Origin: Warburgia ugandensis
Lineage: Eukaryota; Streptophyta; Magnoliopsida; Canellales; Canellaceae
Direction: 5' to 3'
Assembly (NCBI GenBank): GCA_035236585.1
Contig: CP141128.1
Coordinates: 51,015,257 to 51,079,256, forward strand
Length of the DNA stretch: 64,000 bases
In this document: positions 12,889 through 25,021 of the stretch, piece after piece
Position numbering within the stretch: position 1 is the first letter of the stretch
Layout of the letters: the number at the start of each line of letters is the position of its first letter
Made by a program: the position numbers and the translations under genes
The notes under the pieces: model-generated
Told to the model about the DNA's origin: nothing
The model's input: the letters and a program-made list of their open reading frames with translations, nothing else
Database searches by the model: none

Positions 12889-14175
12889 TGTGGGGCAACC
12901 TAAGATTTAAATCATGATTTTCTTTTTCTTTCATTAGGGTGGCATGTGTCTATTTTAAAATCACTTTTATATAACCATGTCATTGAAAATCTTTTTCCTT
13001 GAAAACATTGTTTTCTAAAAATCCTGAGAACTTTTTCTTTCAAACCACTTGCTTTTTTACAAACTTGTCCACATTTGAGCCGTACAAGCTCTATCACAAA
13101 TAACATAAATGGCCTAAATAAATTATTCACAACCATTTTACCAATGTATTCATTAAAAGAAATAAATGTTTTGGCACATTGTGCAGTATTCATAAATAGT
13201 TTTATCATAAATATAAATAACTTCTAAATTCGCGACTTCTCACTATCTTCCCATATGTAGCCTAGATCCTCTCCTCCTCACTCCTATGCCTCATGCAAGG
13301 AATTTCAAATTCTTTTTTTTTTTTTTTAGTATACCCCATACCCAGTAGATAAACTTATACCACAAAATCTAAAACCTTGACATCCATCACACATATGCTT
13401 TAGAAACATACTTTTCAATGCAATAAAATCTCATGACTAACTTACCTTAGTCGTTCTATATTGTGTATTTACTAGCATTCACAAATATTCAGATGTCATC
13501 AATTCACATGACTAGATTGAGACCATTTGTGGGCCTTGCTTGATTAAGGGTAGGCTTTGATTGCTAAACCAGGGCCAGGCTCTCTGTGGAGTAGAGGAGA
13601 CTACCAGGATAATGAACTTGAAACAAAGAGACTGAGAAGCCTAAACTACGATTATCAAATCTAAAAAATAATCATATTGGTAAATCGATGACATCAGCAC
13701 TATAGTAGATAATATCTCATGCCCTTTGGTATCTTGGTAATATGTTTGCCAATTGGTTGTGAGTACTCATTTGACGACCATCTTAGTAGAATTATCAGTA
13801 GACTCCCAAGGAGCCAAAACAAAAAACTCATGGGAACATTATGCTCACAACTAGATCATTGAATTGTGTGCTTGCCCATATTCGAGAGGGACAGACCATA
13901 TCCTCATGGGGTCTACAGATCTACTTGAAAGGGTATCATGTCACCTATAGTGGGATCCACTATCGGTAGACTATAATGCCACTTTTTGGAATTGAATACC
14001 TTCCACCCTTGGAAGCCAGGGGACAGGTTGCCAACTTGTACAATAACCCCTTAGAATAAAGCTCATTAAATACATTGGCTTGATAGAAATACATAATTAG
14101 GGTATCATAATACCCAAAATCTCATCAAATATGATTTGCAAATCATTTCCTTTTCACAGTTAAAATCATGCCATC
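12889..14175 (-). mobile_element. C1: family C LTR, 3' part missing or diverged
   Basis: Homologous to the right LTR of the chromovirus at 46689 onward. Shared blocks include CTATTTTAAAATCACTT, CTATCACAAATAACATAAAT, AATAAATGTTTTGGCACAT, TCAATGCAATAAAATCTCAT and CCCAAAATCTCATCAAA. Similarity starts at TGTGGGGCAACC (12889), corresponding to TGTGACAACC in the other copy, and fades at about 14175. C1 has ~140 bp near 13509-13650 that the other copy lacks. No internal region is attached, so it is a solo or truncated LTR. Confidence 0.7.
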
Positions 14176-14409
14176 TTAGTTGGTATATCATAACTTTCTA
14201 AAACACATTTGGAAAAACTTCTCTTTTTTAGAGTTTTCCAAAGCTATATTTAATAGGTACCTTTGGCTTACTAAATTCTCATTTTCAAACATGAAAATCT
14301 TGGCTATCAAAACCATGGATGCTATTAGTCCTAATTTCTTTGAATTTTGAAAACATAGGAAAACCCAATCTTCCCAAAATTACCATTATTAAAATTGTTA
14401 TTTTAAAAA

Positions 14410-14830
14410 ACAAAAAAAGATGGTTTAAACACAACACCTTATTAAAATAAAAAAGAGATGGTTTTTGAAAACCAACTTATAGAATATAACACTATAAGAT
14501 GGTTTTAATAAATTTGTCTTAAAAAAATGTTTATAAGACGATTCTTGAAATCGTCTTATATTCTTTGTGACATTATAAGATAGTTTTTAGAAATTGCCTT
14601 ATAAATTTATAAGGCAATTTCTGAAAACCATCTTATATTTAGTTTGATATTTTCAGAAACTGTCTTATAACTTTTTTATAAGATAGTTTTCAAAAATTAT
14701 CTTATATTCTTTATGACATTATATGATAGCTTTTAGAAACTGTTGTATATTATTCAAATGAAATTAAGGCAAATAGATTGAGCAAGAAATATTTACAGAT
14801 AATATAGGATGATTTTAAATGATTCATCCT
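14410..14830. mobile_element. CACTA-like subterminal repeat block, left side
   Basis: A run of direct and inverted copies of a TATAAGAYRGTTTT-type motif and its complement. It includes a perfect 12-bp stem (14532-14543 with 14549-14560, TATAAGACGATT) and a perfect 34-bp palindrome (14589-14622). Such clusters are typical of the subterminal regions of plant CACTA transposons. The matching block on the other side is at 23490-23735. I could not find an intact left CACTA terminus. Confidence 0.55.
14589..14622. repeat. Perfect 34-bp palindrome
   Basis: The 17 bases AGAAATTGCCTTATAAA are followed immediately by their exact reverse complement with no spacer. It lies inside the left subterminal repeat block. 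Confidence 0.9.
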
Positions 14831-14841
14831 ATATTCAATTA

Positions 14842-14900
14842 ATATATATATATATATATATAACCCATCCTACATCCCCACAAAAAAAAAAAAAAAAAAA
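14842..14900. repeat. (AT)n tract and poly-A run
   Basis: An (AT)n stretch at about 14842-14862 and an uninterrupted A run of about 19 bases near 14882-14900. Confidence 0.9.
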
Positions 14901-14935
14901 CCCTCCGTCACTAGATCAAAACCTAAGAGGGAATA

Positions 14936-15045
<110 letters not shown>

Positions 15046-15129
15046 ATGCATGCCCCAACCTTGCTCGTCACTATTTTTCTCCCTTTAGGTAGACTCTCTC
15101 TCTCTCTCTTGATTTTCTTATGTACATGC

Positions 15130-15728
15130 TTCTATGTTTTGCTTCATTGATCAATGAAAATCTCTAAAATTGATCGTGCTAGATAGGGGACATTGAGAAC
15201 AAGAAGACCCAAGTCTTAGATTTTCAATTTTCATTCGAAAAGGCATACAATGTTGAGTTTAAAGTATTTTGCATGAACAATAACAATATTTTATGTATGT
15301 TCAAGAGTACTTTGTGCATAATTTTTCATTTTGTTAATCAATTGAAATCTGTAAAATTTATCATGCTAGATAGAGAACATTGAGAACAAGAAGACCCAAG
15401 TCTTATACTTTCAAATTTCATTCAAAAAGGCATCCAACATAGTACCTAAAGTCTGTTACTTATCATTGTTCATGCAAATAGTTACATTATTTTGCTTATG
15501 TTCAAGAGTAATTTGTGCATGATTTTCTTCTTCATTAATCAATGAAAATTTATAAAATTGATTATGCTAGATAGAGGACTTTTGGAATAGTAAGACCAAA
15601 GTCTTAGATTTTCATTTTTCATTCAAAAAGGCATCCAACATAGAGCTTAAAATCTGATACTTATTATTATTTGCATAAATTGTAATAGTATTTTGCATAT
15701 GTTCAAGAGCACTTTGTACGTGATTACT
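15130..15728. repeat. Tandem array of ~195-bp units, left half (3 units)
   Basis: Units begin near 15145, 15332 and 15533. Each carries, in order, an (A/T)ATCAAT(G/T)AAAAT stretch, ATGCTAGATAG(A/G)G or similar, AAGACC(C/A)AAGTCTTA, TTCATTC(A/G)AAAAGGCAT and TTCAAGAG(T/C)A(C/A)TTTGT. The array is interrupted in the third unit by the A1 retrotransposon and resumes at 22917. Confidence 0.85.
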
Positions 15729-16112
15729 TGTGACGACCCGGGTTTTCCCATGCATTTTTAAATGCAATATCTAATTCCTAAGGCGGGAATCATCCCTATT
15801 TGAAAACCATTTTATAAAAACCATACAATGCAGCGGAAAATCTTTTGTTCTAAACTCATTTTGAAAACCCCGAGTGTCATTTGCTTTCACAACAACTAAA
15901 GTAGTTTTTGAAAAACTTCAGAAATCATAAATGTTTTCCCAGGTCTATCCAGTCACAACACACAGCCCAACTGTAAATAAATATAAATACATGTCCAAAG
16001 CGTAGAGTGTTTACTTACATGTATAATTGTCTCATTTTGATTTTTCTTGCTTGTAGCACTAACATAGGTGTCCTCTACTCGTGGATGGAACTATCCTGAA
16101 AAATGTTAAGGA

Positions 16113-16138
16113 TAGGGTGAGTATATACTATACTAAGT
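16113..16138 (-). other. LTR hairpin, A1 left copy
   Basis: TGAGTATA-TAC-TATACTAA. This is the conserved family A hairpin with its outer pairs disturbed by one substitution. It lies next to a second potential stem, CTATCCT (16091-16097) with AGGATAG (16109-16115). Confidence 0.5.
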
Positions 16139-17310
16139 AGGAGTCTATCACTACTAGTTTTACAATGCATGCTATATTTAAAATCATATGCTCTTTAAAA
16201 CATGTGCATGTTCGAACAATCATGGTCAATGTCGATATTAAAAACCACTGTCGAATTGGAATACTGACTATTTAAAGAAATAGCATAATCCAAGTCGAAA
16301 GTATCATATATCATAAATATAATGATATGCATAAGATGCTCAACTGAATCCAACTCATGGATATATGGTATGGTCGACCAACGTCATGTTACGCCATATG
16401 CAATGCAAGTAAATCCTCAAACCATAGAGCCCAACTATGCCCACGACCTCGCCGCCGTGTGGTCCCTGGGTACCTAGGGACACAGGGTAATATACCTCCA
16501 CGGGACATATGACACTTCGATCTAGTGCCATGACACCAGTGGTAGCCCCCTGTACCACATGCAGTCGAAGCAGGGACATGCCCTTTTTGGGCGTGGTACC
16601 CATCCACCTAATAGTGGTAGAGGCTGAGAGGCCACTCCAGACCTGTCGGCATAGCGCCCATGAGCTTATTAGCCCAAATCATATACGATCAAACAAGCCA
16701 AAAGCCTCTTTTTCAAAACTTGTCCTCTTTGGGTCCCTCACAACTGCCTGGCCCTCACAATTGCCTACCCAGCGTCTTTTGGGCACTCTAGCGTCTTTTG
16801 GTAACCCTCAAGGACATGCAATTTTTCAAGAACTCAATGCTCACAAATCATGCAATATGTGCAATTGTTTGCAAAACATGTCTATGCATAATGTATTTAA
16901 TCATATGCATGCTGAATTCATTTATATGCTAAACAAGCCATAAATAAGTCGTGTTAAACAAGTCATATAATTTATACATAAAACATGCATTCAAAACAAT
17001 CATGGCTCTTTTTAAAAGTCTAGTAGCGATAGAGTACCTACCTCAAAGTCTCCTGGAGTCGGTTCCTTTATCACTTCAACCCGTCCCTGGGTCTCATTTA
17101 TAAACTCCTGGGTATGAATGGATACAAGGAGTCCTTATTAATTTCATTCTATTTAGACATTAGATCGCTAGATCTGCCTTTTAGGGTCCATGGTCCTTGC
17201 CTAATTTATTGTCAAGCTAGATCCTATGATATGGATCTACTATTCAATAGTGAACCTCTGTAAATTATCCTTTATTCCTAACTTTAAAGTCTCATTAGAT
17301 CCGCGTGTCC

Positions 17311-17660
17311 CAGTTCCCAGGACACTCGTTCATCTTGGTTGACCGGCGACCGCCTCACGTGTGTGGGCACTCAAAGGTTGTGCTAGGGACCGCATTTTGC
17401 ATGTGCACATGCATGCTCAAGCGACGCGCTATGACACGTATCCCGGATGGCATCGCACAGATGCCCCTTTGGTGTAGCATGGCGCGTCTCAGCTCCCAGT
17501 GCACTCCGTGCATCCTGGTCGAGCCAGGACTTGTGCCCCATGTCGTGCGCGCACCCAAAGGCCACACCTGGGACAGTGTACGCACTGTCGTACACCTGGA
17601 ACCTGTCCCTGGGACCCTGTCCTAGGCGCACATGGAGCATGGTGTCCCTGTGACCCCTTG
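17311..17660. repeat. GC-rich core of LTR A with two diverged ~179-bp units
   Basis: CAGTTCCCAG (17311) recurs as CAGCTCCCAG (17490), each followed by a CGT(T/G)CATC(T/C)TGGT block and later by an AAAGG-GGGAC block. CpG-rich sequence is conspicuous against the AT-rich surroundings. The same core is present in A1 right, A2 and A3. The many overlapping open frames in it (for example 17305-17625, 17383-17745) reflect low AT content, not coding. Confidence 0.6.
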
Positions 17661-17997
17661 TTCGTGCAGAGCCGGTTGGGACCAGCTGGGTTGTTTTCTG
17701 GCCAGGGAATCTGGCTAGGAACTGGCTGGAAATCGCTAGATGCATCCCTATTTGAAAACCATTTTAAAAAAACATGCAATGCAGCAGAAAATCTTTAGTT
17801 TTAAACTCATTTTGAAAACCCTGAGTGTCATTTGCTTTCACAATAATCAAAGTAGTTTTTGAAAAACTTCAGAAATCATAAATGTTTTTCCCAGGTCTAT
17901 CCTGTCACAGCTCATAGCCCAACTGTAAATAAATACAAATACATTTCCAAAGGGTAGAGTGTTTACTTACATGTATGATTGTCTCCTTTTGATTTTT

Positions 17998-20229
17998 CGT
18001 ACTTGGTATATGCACTTAACAACTATCTTTTTGTCTAAAGGCAACGTAACATCTTCACCTTATAGTGTGCTAGCCATCTCACCTTTTCTCCTTTCATCCC
18101 CTATGTCAATATATTGTGCAATCTTTTCTCAAGGCTTTATCATCAACCATGCAGTCTGTATTGTCAGGAGGTATACTCATAAGTAGTGATTTTCTTAATT
18201 CCTCAAATTTTATCCTTCAAGTGCCTCCTCATACTTAGCTTATAATAGCAGTTCTCGTTCAATAACTACTACATCAAGTTATGCTGAAGCTATTAAATCA
18301 TCATATTTGAAAAACACTCAGGTAAGCATAGAACATTTTCGTAGACACATAGAAAGACTTTATTTGATTACCTTTTGATCTCTTTCCAGATATATCTTTG
18401 TCATAAGCTCAAGGGTCTCTAAAGTGATCGGTACTTATCTACCTTTCTTTTCAATCCAAGTTAGTAGTATTTCTCAGACCCAAAGTAATTTCTTCACCTT
18501 GTCATGGTAGCCACTAAGGTTTGAAAAATCTTTCACATTGGTTTAGATCACTTCTTATTTTTTGCAACTGTCTCAGTTGTTACTGTATTTATTGTACTTG
18601 TAGCTCCTCCATGATGTGGCCTAATCAACTCCATGATGTGGCCTAGTCAACTGACCTCATACCCTCAAATGACTTAGTCCAATCAAGTAATCTTCTTTTA
18701 GGTAAAACTCATGTCCAAATGCTTATAATATCCCTCTGAGTATATAACTTCAACTACTAACTCATAGATACTAACATACTTGATTAAATATGGTGGGATA
18801 CCCTTATTTTAGTCCACAGTACTCTAAAGGTAATGACTAAATAATGGTTTTAAGATATTTGCTCTTCCAATCTATGATAGTAAGTCCTCAATTTGATCCT
18901 TGATGGTACACTACTTGCTGAATGGACAAGTCACTCCTTTTTCAATATACTTTATTTACTCATGTAGTGGCAAGGTAGGATGTCACCAAATTTTTCCTCT
19001 TCGAAAATTTCTTGACGCATAATCTCCTAAAATTCGATACTCTACTCAAAGTCTTAAATCCCATATGCTTTATCTCTATTATATGCATTTACAATAACAT
19101 CATTGCTAACTCAACTAGAATATTCAATATTCATTGAATACTGGTGGTTACATCTCTATCTTTTTCTTTCTTTTCTTCAAAATCCTCATTTTTGTCTACC
19201 TAGATCAATGTCTTCATGTGCTTTGTTGCATATAATCGATACTACATCTACTCCTTTACTTAACAGATATGATAAACTGAATGCTTCTCAGCAATTCTAA
19301 ATTGTCTTAAGATCATTGAAATCCTCAGTTGTCTATAGCCTCAATAAAATTCATACAATGTCTTAATAACGGCATTGACGTTTTGGTCATGCTATACTTC
19401 TTTTACAAGTTTGTGTTAGGATCAATCTATTATTATCCTTAGTATTATCATCAAAATCTTTTGATAACTCGGTTGAATTCATTTCCCTATCATATTCGTG
19501 TTATGTTTCTCTTAATCACATAATATGCCACTTGTATATATCTTCTGATTTGCTCCATAATACTCAGGTAGTCATTAGTCGATAGCACTTCCCTCTTCAT
19601 AAGACTCCAATTAAGGTATCCAAATTTGAGCTAAGTCCTTCAGGATCCATACCTTTGTGACTTAGTACGAGTCACTGTTATCTCCTAATATCATCTTGCA
19701 TTCTCATCCCTCTTAAATTATCATCAAAATCTTTTCAAAGTTTGTTTTTTACATTCCCTCTCATACTCATATCATATCCTTGTGATAGTGTACTCATATT
19801 CTGATATTCTTTATGATGGTAAGATAGCCACCTAGGTTCTTTGATTTCTTCACCTTTGATGAGATTACTTTATTGCAGGTCAGAACTATCTACTAACAAG
19901 TTCACTAACATCCTCATTCATCATTCTCATAATAATATGATCCTTATATGAGATTTAATCATTGCACCACTGCACAACAATCCTTATTTCCTATGATTTT
20001 GATAGGATTCAAGCAATCCAATATCTAAGTATTTGCTAGACCCATCTTCTTTTTTACCTATTTGTTTATGGTGAAATGCCTTGAGCATTAATATTGTAAT
20101 TCTCAAATAGAAGTAGTCATCTCTACTACTCCTATTCATACTACTTCTTCTTGATTTTCTTTATTGTCTATGACCCTTGGACATGCTAGACTGGCTGTGA
20201 AAGGATAAAACTTGGGCTCTGATACCAAC
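17998..20229 (-). other. A1 internal region, non-coding
   Basis: Collinear with 54437-56798 of A3 (for example GTACTTGGTATATGCAC at the left edge and AGGATAAAAC near the right). No frame exceeds ~75 codons in either strand and no retroviral motif is visible. The conservation of a non-coding interior in two copies fits a LARD-type non-autonomous element. Confidence 0.75.
20214..20227 (-). promoter_or_regulatory. Primer-binding site of A1 (initiator tRNA-Met)
   Basis: On the minus strand it reads TGGTATCAGAGCCC, two bases from the 5' LTR end. It is complementary to the 3' end of plant initiator tRNA-Met, the usual primer of plant Gypsy and Copia elements. Confidence 0.92.
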
Positions 20230-20619
20230 TGTGACGACCCGGGTTTTCCCATGCATTTTTAAATGCAATATCTAATTCCTAAGGCGGGAAGCATCCCTAT
20301 TTGAAAACCATTTTATAAAAACCATGTAATGCAACGGAAAATCTTTTGTTCTAAACTCATTTTGAAAACCCCGAGTGTCATTTGCATTCACAACAACTAA
20401 AGTAATTTTTGAAAAACTTCAGAAATCATAAATGTTTTTCCCAGGTCTATTCAGTCACAACACACAGCCCAACTGTAAATAAATATAAATACATGTCCAA
20501 AGGGTAGAGTGTTTACTTACATGTATAATTGTCTCTTTTTGATTTTTCTTACTCATAGCACTAACATAGGTGTCCTCTACTCGTGGATGGAACTATCCTG
20601 AAAAATGTTAAGGATAGGG

Positions 20620-20638
20620 TGAGTATATACTATACTCA
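20620..20638 (-). other. Conserved LTR hairpin, A1 right copy
   Basis: TGAGTATA-TAC-TATACTCA is a perfect 8-bp stem with a 3-nt loop, followed by GTAGGAGTC. The same hairpin is found in A2 (33922), B (34863) and A3 (57193). Confidence 0.7.
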
Positions 20639-22516
20639 GTAGGAGTCTATCACTACTAGTTTTACAATGCATGCTATGTTTAAAATCATATGCTCTTTAA
20701 AACATGTGCATGTTCGAACAATCATGGTCAATGCCGATATTAAAAACCACTGTCGAATTGGAATACTGACGACTTAAAGAAATAGCATAATCCAAGTCGA
20801 AAGTATCATATATCATAAACATAATGATATGCATAAGATGCTCAACTGAATCCCACTCATGGATATATGGTATGGTCAACCAACCTCATGTTATGCCATA
20901 TGCAATGCCAGTAAATCCTCAAACCATAGGGCCCAACTATGCCCACGACCTCGCCGCCGTGTGGTCCTCGGGTACCTAGGGACAGAGTCATATGCCTCCA
21001 CGGGACATATGACACTTCGACCCAGTGCCGTGACACCAGTGGTAGCCCCCTGTACCACATGCAGTCGAAGCAGGAACATGCCCTTTTTGGGCATGGTACC
21101 CATCCACCTAATAGTGGTAGAGGCTGGGAGGCCACCCCAGACCTGTCGGCATAGCGTCCACGAGCTTATTAGCCCAAATCATATATGATCAAACAAGCCA
21201 AAAGCCTCTTTTTCAAAACCTGTCCTCTTTGGGTCCCTCACAACTGCTTGACCGTCACAACTGCCTACCCAGCGTCTTTTGGGCACTCTAGCGTCTTTTG
21301 GTAACCCTCAAGGACATGCAATTTTTCAAGAACTCAATGCTCACAAATCATGCAATATGTGCAATTGTTTGCAAAACATGTCTATGCATAATGTATTTAA
21401 TCATATGCATGCTGAATACATTTATATGCTAAACAAGCCATAAAATAAGTCGTGCTAAACAAGTCATATAATTTATACTTAAAACATGCATTCAAAACAA
21501 TCATGGCTCCTTTTAAAAGTCTAGTAGTGATAGAGTACCTACCTCAAAGTCTCTTAGAGTCGGTTCCTTTATCACTTCAACCCGTCCTTGAATCTCATTT
21601 ATAAATTCCTAGGTATGAATGGATACAAGGAGTCCTTATTAATTTCATTCTATTTAGACATTAGATCGCTAGATCTGCCTTTTAGGGTCCATGGTCCTTG
21701 CCTAATTTATTGTCAGGCTAGATCCTATGATATGGATCCACTATTCAATAGTTAACCTCTGTAAATTATCCTTTATTCCTAACTTTAAAGTCTCATTAGA
21801 TCCGCGTGTCCCAGTTCCCAGGACACCCGTGCATCCTGGTTGAACCGTGACCGCCTCACGTGCGTGCGCGCTATGACGTGCATCCTGGATGGCATCGCAC
21901 GGACGCACCTTTGGTGTAGCATGGCGCGTCTCAGCCTCCAAGGCACCCCGTGCATCCTGGTCGAGCTAGGACCCATGCCCCACATCATGCGTACACCAAA
22001 AGGCCACACCTGGGATAGTGTATGCACTGTCGTACGCCTGGAACCCATCCCTGGGACCCTGTCCTAGGCGCACATGGAGCATGGCGTCCCTGGGACCCCT
22101 TGTTCGTGCAGAGCCAGTTGGGACCGGCTAGGTTGTTTTTTGGCCAGGGAATCTAGCTGGGAACTAGCTGGAAATCGCTAGATCCAGCATGGATCTAGCC
22201 TGAAAGGTGGAAGAACCCAAAAGAGAGGGAAGAACAAGCTTACCTAGGCAGCTTGGGGACGCCTATCACCGATGGTAGAGCCCGTTCCAGTTCTGAAACC
22301 CTTTGCCACCGTAAAAACTCAATGAAGGTAAAATCGTGCAAGGCTGGAACAAGAGAAAAGTGGGGAATGGGGAGACGGGAATGGCCGGCTTGACTAGGGT
22401 CTGGCCATTGCCAAAAAATGCAGAGGAGCTGGGCTGAGATAGGTTTTCGATTTTGCCGGAAACCCCAGTCCCAAAATCGTCGGGAAATGTGTGTTTTGAA
22501 GAGGGGGGAGATGGGG

Positions 22517-22524
22517 CTTTTATA
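22517..22524 (-). promoter_or_regulatory. Putative TATA box of LTR A (A1)
   Basis: Minus-strand TATAAAAG ~390 bp inside the LTR start. It is conserved in A2 (38901-38909) and in both A3 LTRs (52792-52800, 59103-59111). Confidence 0.65.
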
Positions 22525-22916
22525 GCCTTGCTATGACGGTGCTACCAATGGCGGTGGCAGATTTATGGAAAAATCATGAAAAGAGGGTTTCTGGAGAGAT
22601 CTGGAGGTGGAAGACGACAGGGGGTGCCGTTGTCAAAACGGTCCCCTACGTTTTTCATTCTTTTTTGTTTTCTGTTTAAATTACAGAACTCCCCTGATCT
22701 TTAAATGGCCGTAACTTCTTCATACAAACTCCATTTTTGGTGTTCTTTGAGGCGTTCATTCCATTTTTCAAGTAGAATCTAATGGTACCAAGTTTCCTCA
22801 CAAATTCCTTCATTTACTATTTTAAATAAAGTGAAACATTTAACACAGTTCATGTCTTATAAGATGTCCAATTTTTTGTTAAAAAGTAGCGTAAATTGCT
22901 CGGGCATTACATTACT

Positions 22917-23445
22917 CACTTTGTTAATCAATAAAAATCTATAAAAATTGATTGTGCTAGATAGAGAACATTGAGAAAAAGAAAACCCAATTCTTAGATT
23001 TTCAATTTTCATTCAATAAGGCATCCAATGTAGACCTTAAAGTTTGCTTCTTGTTGTTGTTCACATGAACAGTAATAGTATTTATGTTCAAGAGCACTTT
23101 GTGCATAATTTTTCACATCATTAATTAATAAAAATTTGTAGAATTGATTGTGTTAGATTGCTTACAATAAGAATAAGTCTTAGATTTTTAATTTTCATTC
23201 AAAAAGTAATTTAACGTAGAGCTTAAAGTCTATTACTTATTGTTGTTTGTGTGAACAATAATAGTATTTTTCTTATGCTCAAGAGCACTTTGTACATGAT
23301 TTTTCACTTTGTTAATCAATAAAAATATGTAAAATTTATCATCCTAGATAGGGAAAATTGAGAACAAAAAGACCTAATTCTTATATTTTCAATTTTCATT
23401 CAAAAATGCATCCAATATAGAGCCTAAAATCTTATATTTTTATAG
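22917..23445. repeat. Tandem array of ~195-bp units, right half (3 units)
   Basis: Units continue at about 22922, 23119 and 23311, with the same internal word order as the left half at 15130-15728. The array ends near 23445, just before the right subterminal repeats. Confidence 0.85.
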
Positions 23446-23489
23446 TTTAATAAGAATTTTTTTTTTATTTATATTTGACTACTTCATAA

Positions 23490-23735
23490 GGTGCCTTTGG
23501 GAAAATCTTTTATATTTGATAGCTTTATTAGATGGTTTTTCAAAAATCATCTTCTAAAGATTTTGTTGTTCACACACCACATGGATTGTTGGGTTTCTCA
23601 TAATAATCGTCTTATATTAGTAGTATTATGGTTTCAAAAACTGTCCTATATTTGTTTTCATTTTATAAGATGATTTTTGAACCATCTTGTATATGCATTT
23701 TTAAACATCTTAAAAACCACTCACTATAGTAGTGG
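23490..23735. mobile_element. CACTA-like subterminal block and possible right terminus
   Basis: It contains AGATGGTTTTTC, ATCATCTT, ATCGTCTTATA, TTATAAGATGATTTTTGAA and ACCATCTTGTAT, the same motif class as the left block, and finishes CACTCACTATAGTAGTG at about 23733. A terminus ending in TAGTG is what a CACTA element requires. The left partner terminus and the 3-bp target duplication were not found. Confidence 0.5.
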
Positions 23736-25021
23736 ATGTTTAGCACGAAAAAGTCATAGTTTTTCAGTTTATTTCTTAAAAATCCAAAATATTCATTTAA
23801 AGTGTATCATGCATATTTATAAAATAATTTTAATTTGTAATCATTAGAAAATCATGAGGATGTCTGAAACTAGAAAAATTCACTCTCAGTCTCTCTCTCT
23901 CTCATTGCCTAATCACAGGCCAACTAATCTAATCTATGGATCAGTTTTTTAGAGCTTAATCTTTGCCTTTTCTTTTTAAAATTGTGTTACTTTCTATCAA
24001 CTAGTGAGTGTGTAACATGTAAATATGTAAGAATGATATGTACTTGGACACAGTTGACCATGACATGTGTGGCTTATTCATATAATCAACAATGAGACTT
24101 ATAGGACCATGTGCATAATATTATTCCTTGATCATGTTTAACAAGTTGGCCTGCTGCATTCCTCTTGTGCCCACTGAGTAAAAATCTAGACTTTAGATCT
24201 TCCTAGGATCATGCACACAATTTATTTAGGGAGTGAATCATGCTTATAATAATAAGAAAAGGAATTCAATTATTAATGATCAAATGCCAAAATACTATAA
24301 CCAAATCTGATTCTGTCATGCTTATGATTTTAACAAATATGCAGCATGCATAACATATAAGATGAAATTGATTCGTCAAGATGCTTGCTTCTGGATCTAC
24401 TAATGGATAATGCACAAGATCAAATCTCATGCATGAAATTCAAATCATGTTGGGAACATCCATGTGTAATGTATCTCTGTGAAGTTGAGTTTGAAACAAA
24501 ACTCGTCCAACAACATTGGTGCATTCATGTATGATTAAGGCAACACAAGTCAACAAAGCAGAATTCATCCATTGAGATTTCAACTTGTGAGTGTGGCACG
24601 TGTGGATTTCATTCATGTACCCCCATCTAAGCCAATTGATATGAAGATCAATTTATTCATTAACACACTAAGAGTTAGGTGTACTATACATTGTTTAAAT
24701 CATATTTCTTATCATGTGCATGCCCTTTCTTCCATGTAATAAGCATAACTAGGCACTTCCATATAATAGTATGCAGATTACTAATGAATGCTATGAATAT
24801 TCCACCAATGTATATCATGCACTAGATACACATACTTGATCATCCCAGTCATCCAACATGTAAAGTAATGCTGTTAGATTTTGCTTATAGTTCCATGCAC
24901 ACAAAATCAATCCAAAAGCTCTACCAAAATTTATCTATAATAGGGCTTACAAAATAAAACATGTTTGGATCTATAAGAGTCATGTTAAAAATGAGTAACA
25001 AAGATCACGTAGCACACCTGT
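23736..25021. other. Unassigned intergenic DNA
   Basis: No open frame, tandem repeat or homologous copy recognised. Its last five bases (CCTGT, 25017-25021) are the left target-site duplication of D2. Confidence 0.5.

Larger units (their letters stand above)
15729..17997 (-). repeat. A1 left (3') LTR, rearranged
   Basis: 15729-17741 matches the right LTR from its edge inward. At the 7-bp word GCTAGAT (17735-17741) it jumps back to sequence from the beginning of an A-type LTR (17742 to about 17995), and then jumps into internal sequence. The last ~730 bp of the LTR, the polypurine tract and ~1.27 kb of internal sequence present in the second copy (53168-54437) are missing. The ~255-bp segment shares variants with the A2 and A3 LTRs (for example CTTTAGTTTTAAAC, AATACAAATACAT) rather than with A1. 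Confidence 0.8.
15729..22911 (-). mobile_element. A1: family A LTR retrotransposon, non-autonomous
   Basis: Complete between a perfect target-site duplication (TTACT at 15724-15728 and 22912-22916). The element reads on the minus strand: the right LTR (20230-22911) is its 5' LTR, a tRNA-Met primer site adjoins it at 20214-20227, and the left LTR (15729-17997) is its 3' LTR. Joining the flanks without one TTACT restores the interrupted tandem unit, which confirms the insertion. The internal region has no gag, RT, RNase H or integrase motif. The first ~350 bp of the two LTRs show about 13 differences by eye, so the insertion is moderately old. Confidence 0.9.
20230..22911 (-). repeat. A1 right (5') LTR, 2682 bp
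   Basis: Element-sense start TGTAATGCCCGAGC, end GGGTCGTCACA. It is the fullest A1 LTR and serves as the family A reference together with 56799-59489. Confidence 0.92.

Noticed and set aside
14486..14500. CACTATAAGATGG as the left CACTA terminus
   Set aside because: It does not match the complement of the right end beyond CACTA and the flanking trinucleotides differ.
16509..16943. 144-codon frame, the longest in the window
   Set aside because: It lies within LTR A; the equivalent frame in A1 right, A2 and A3 is broken at different places.
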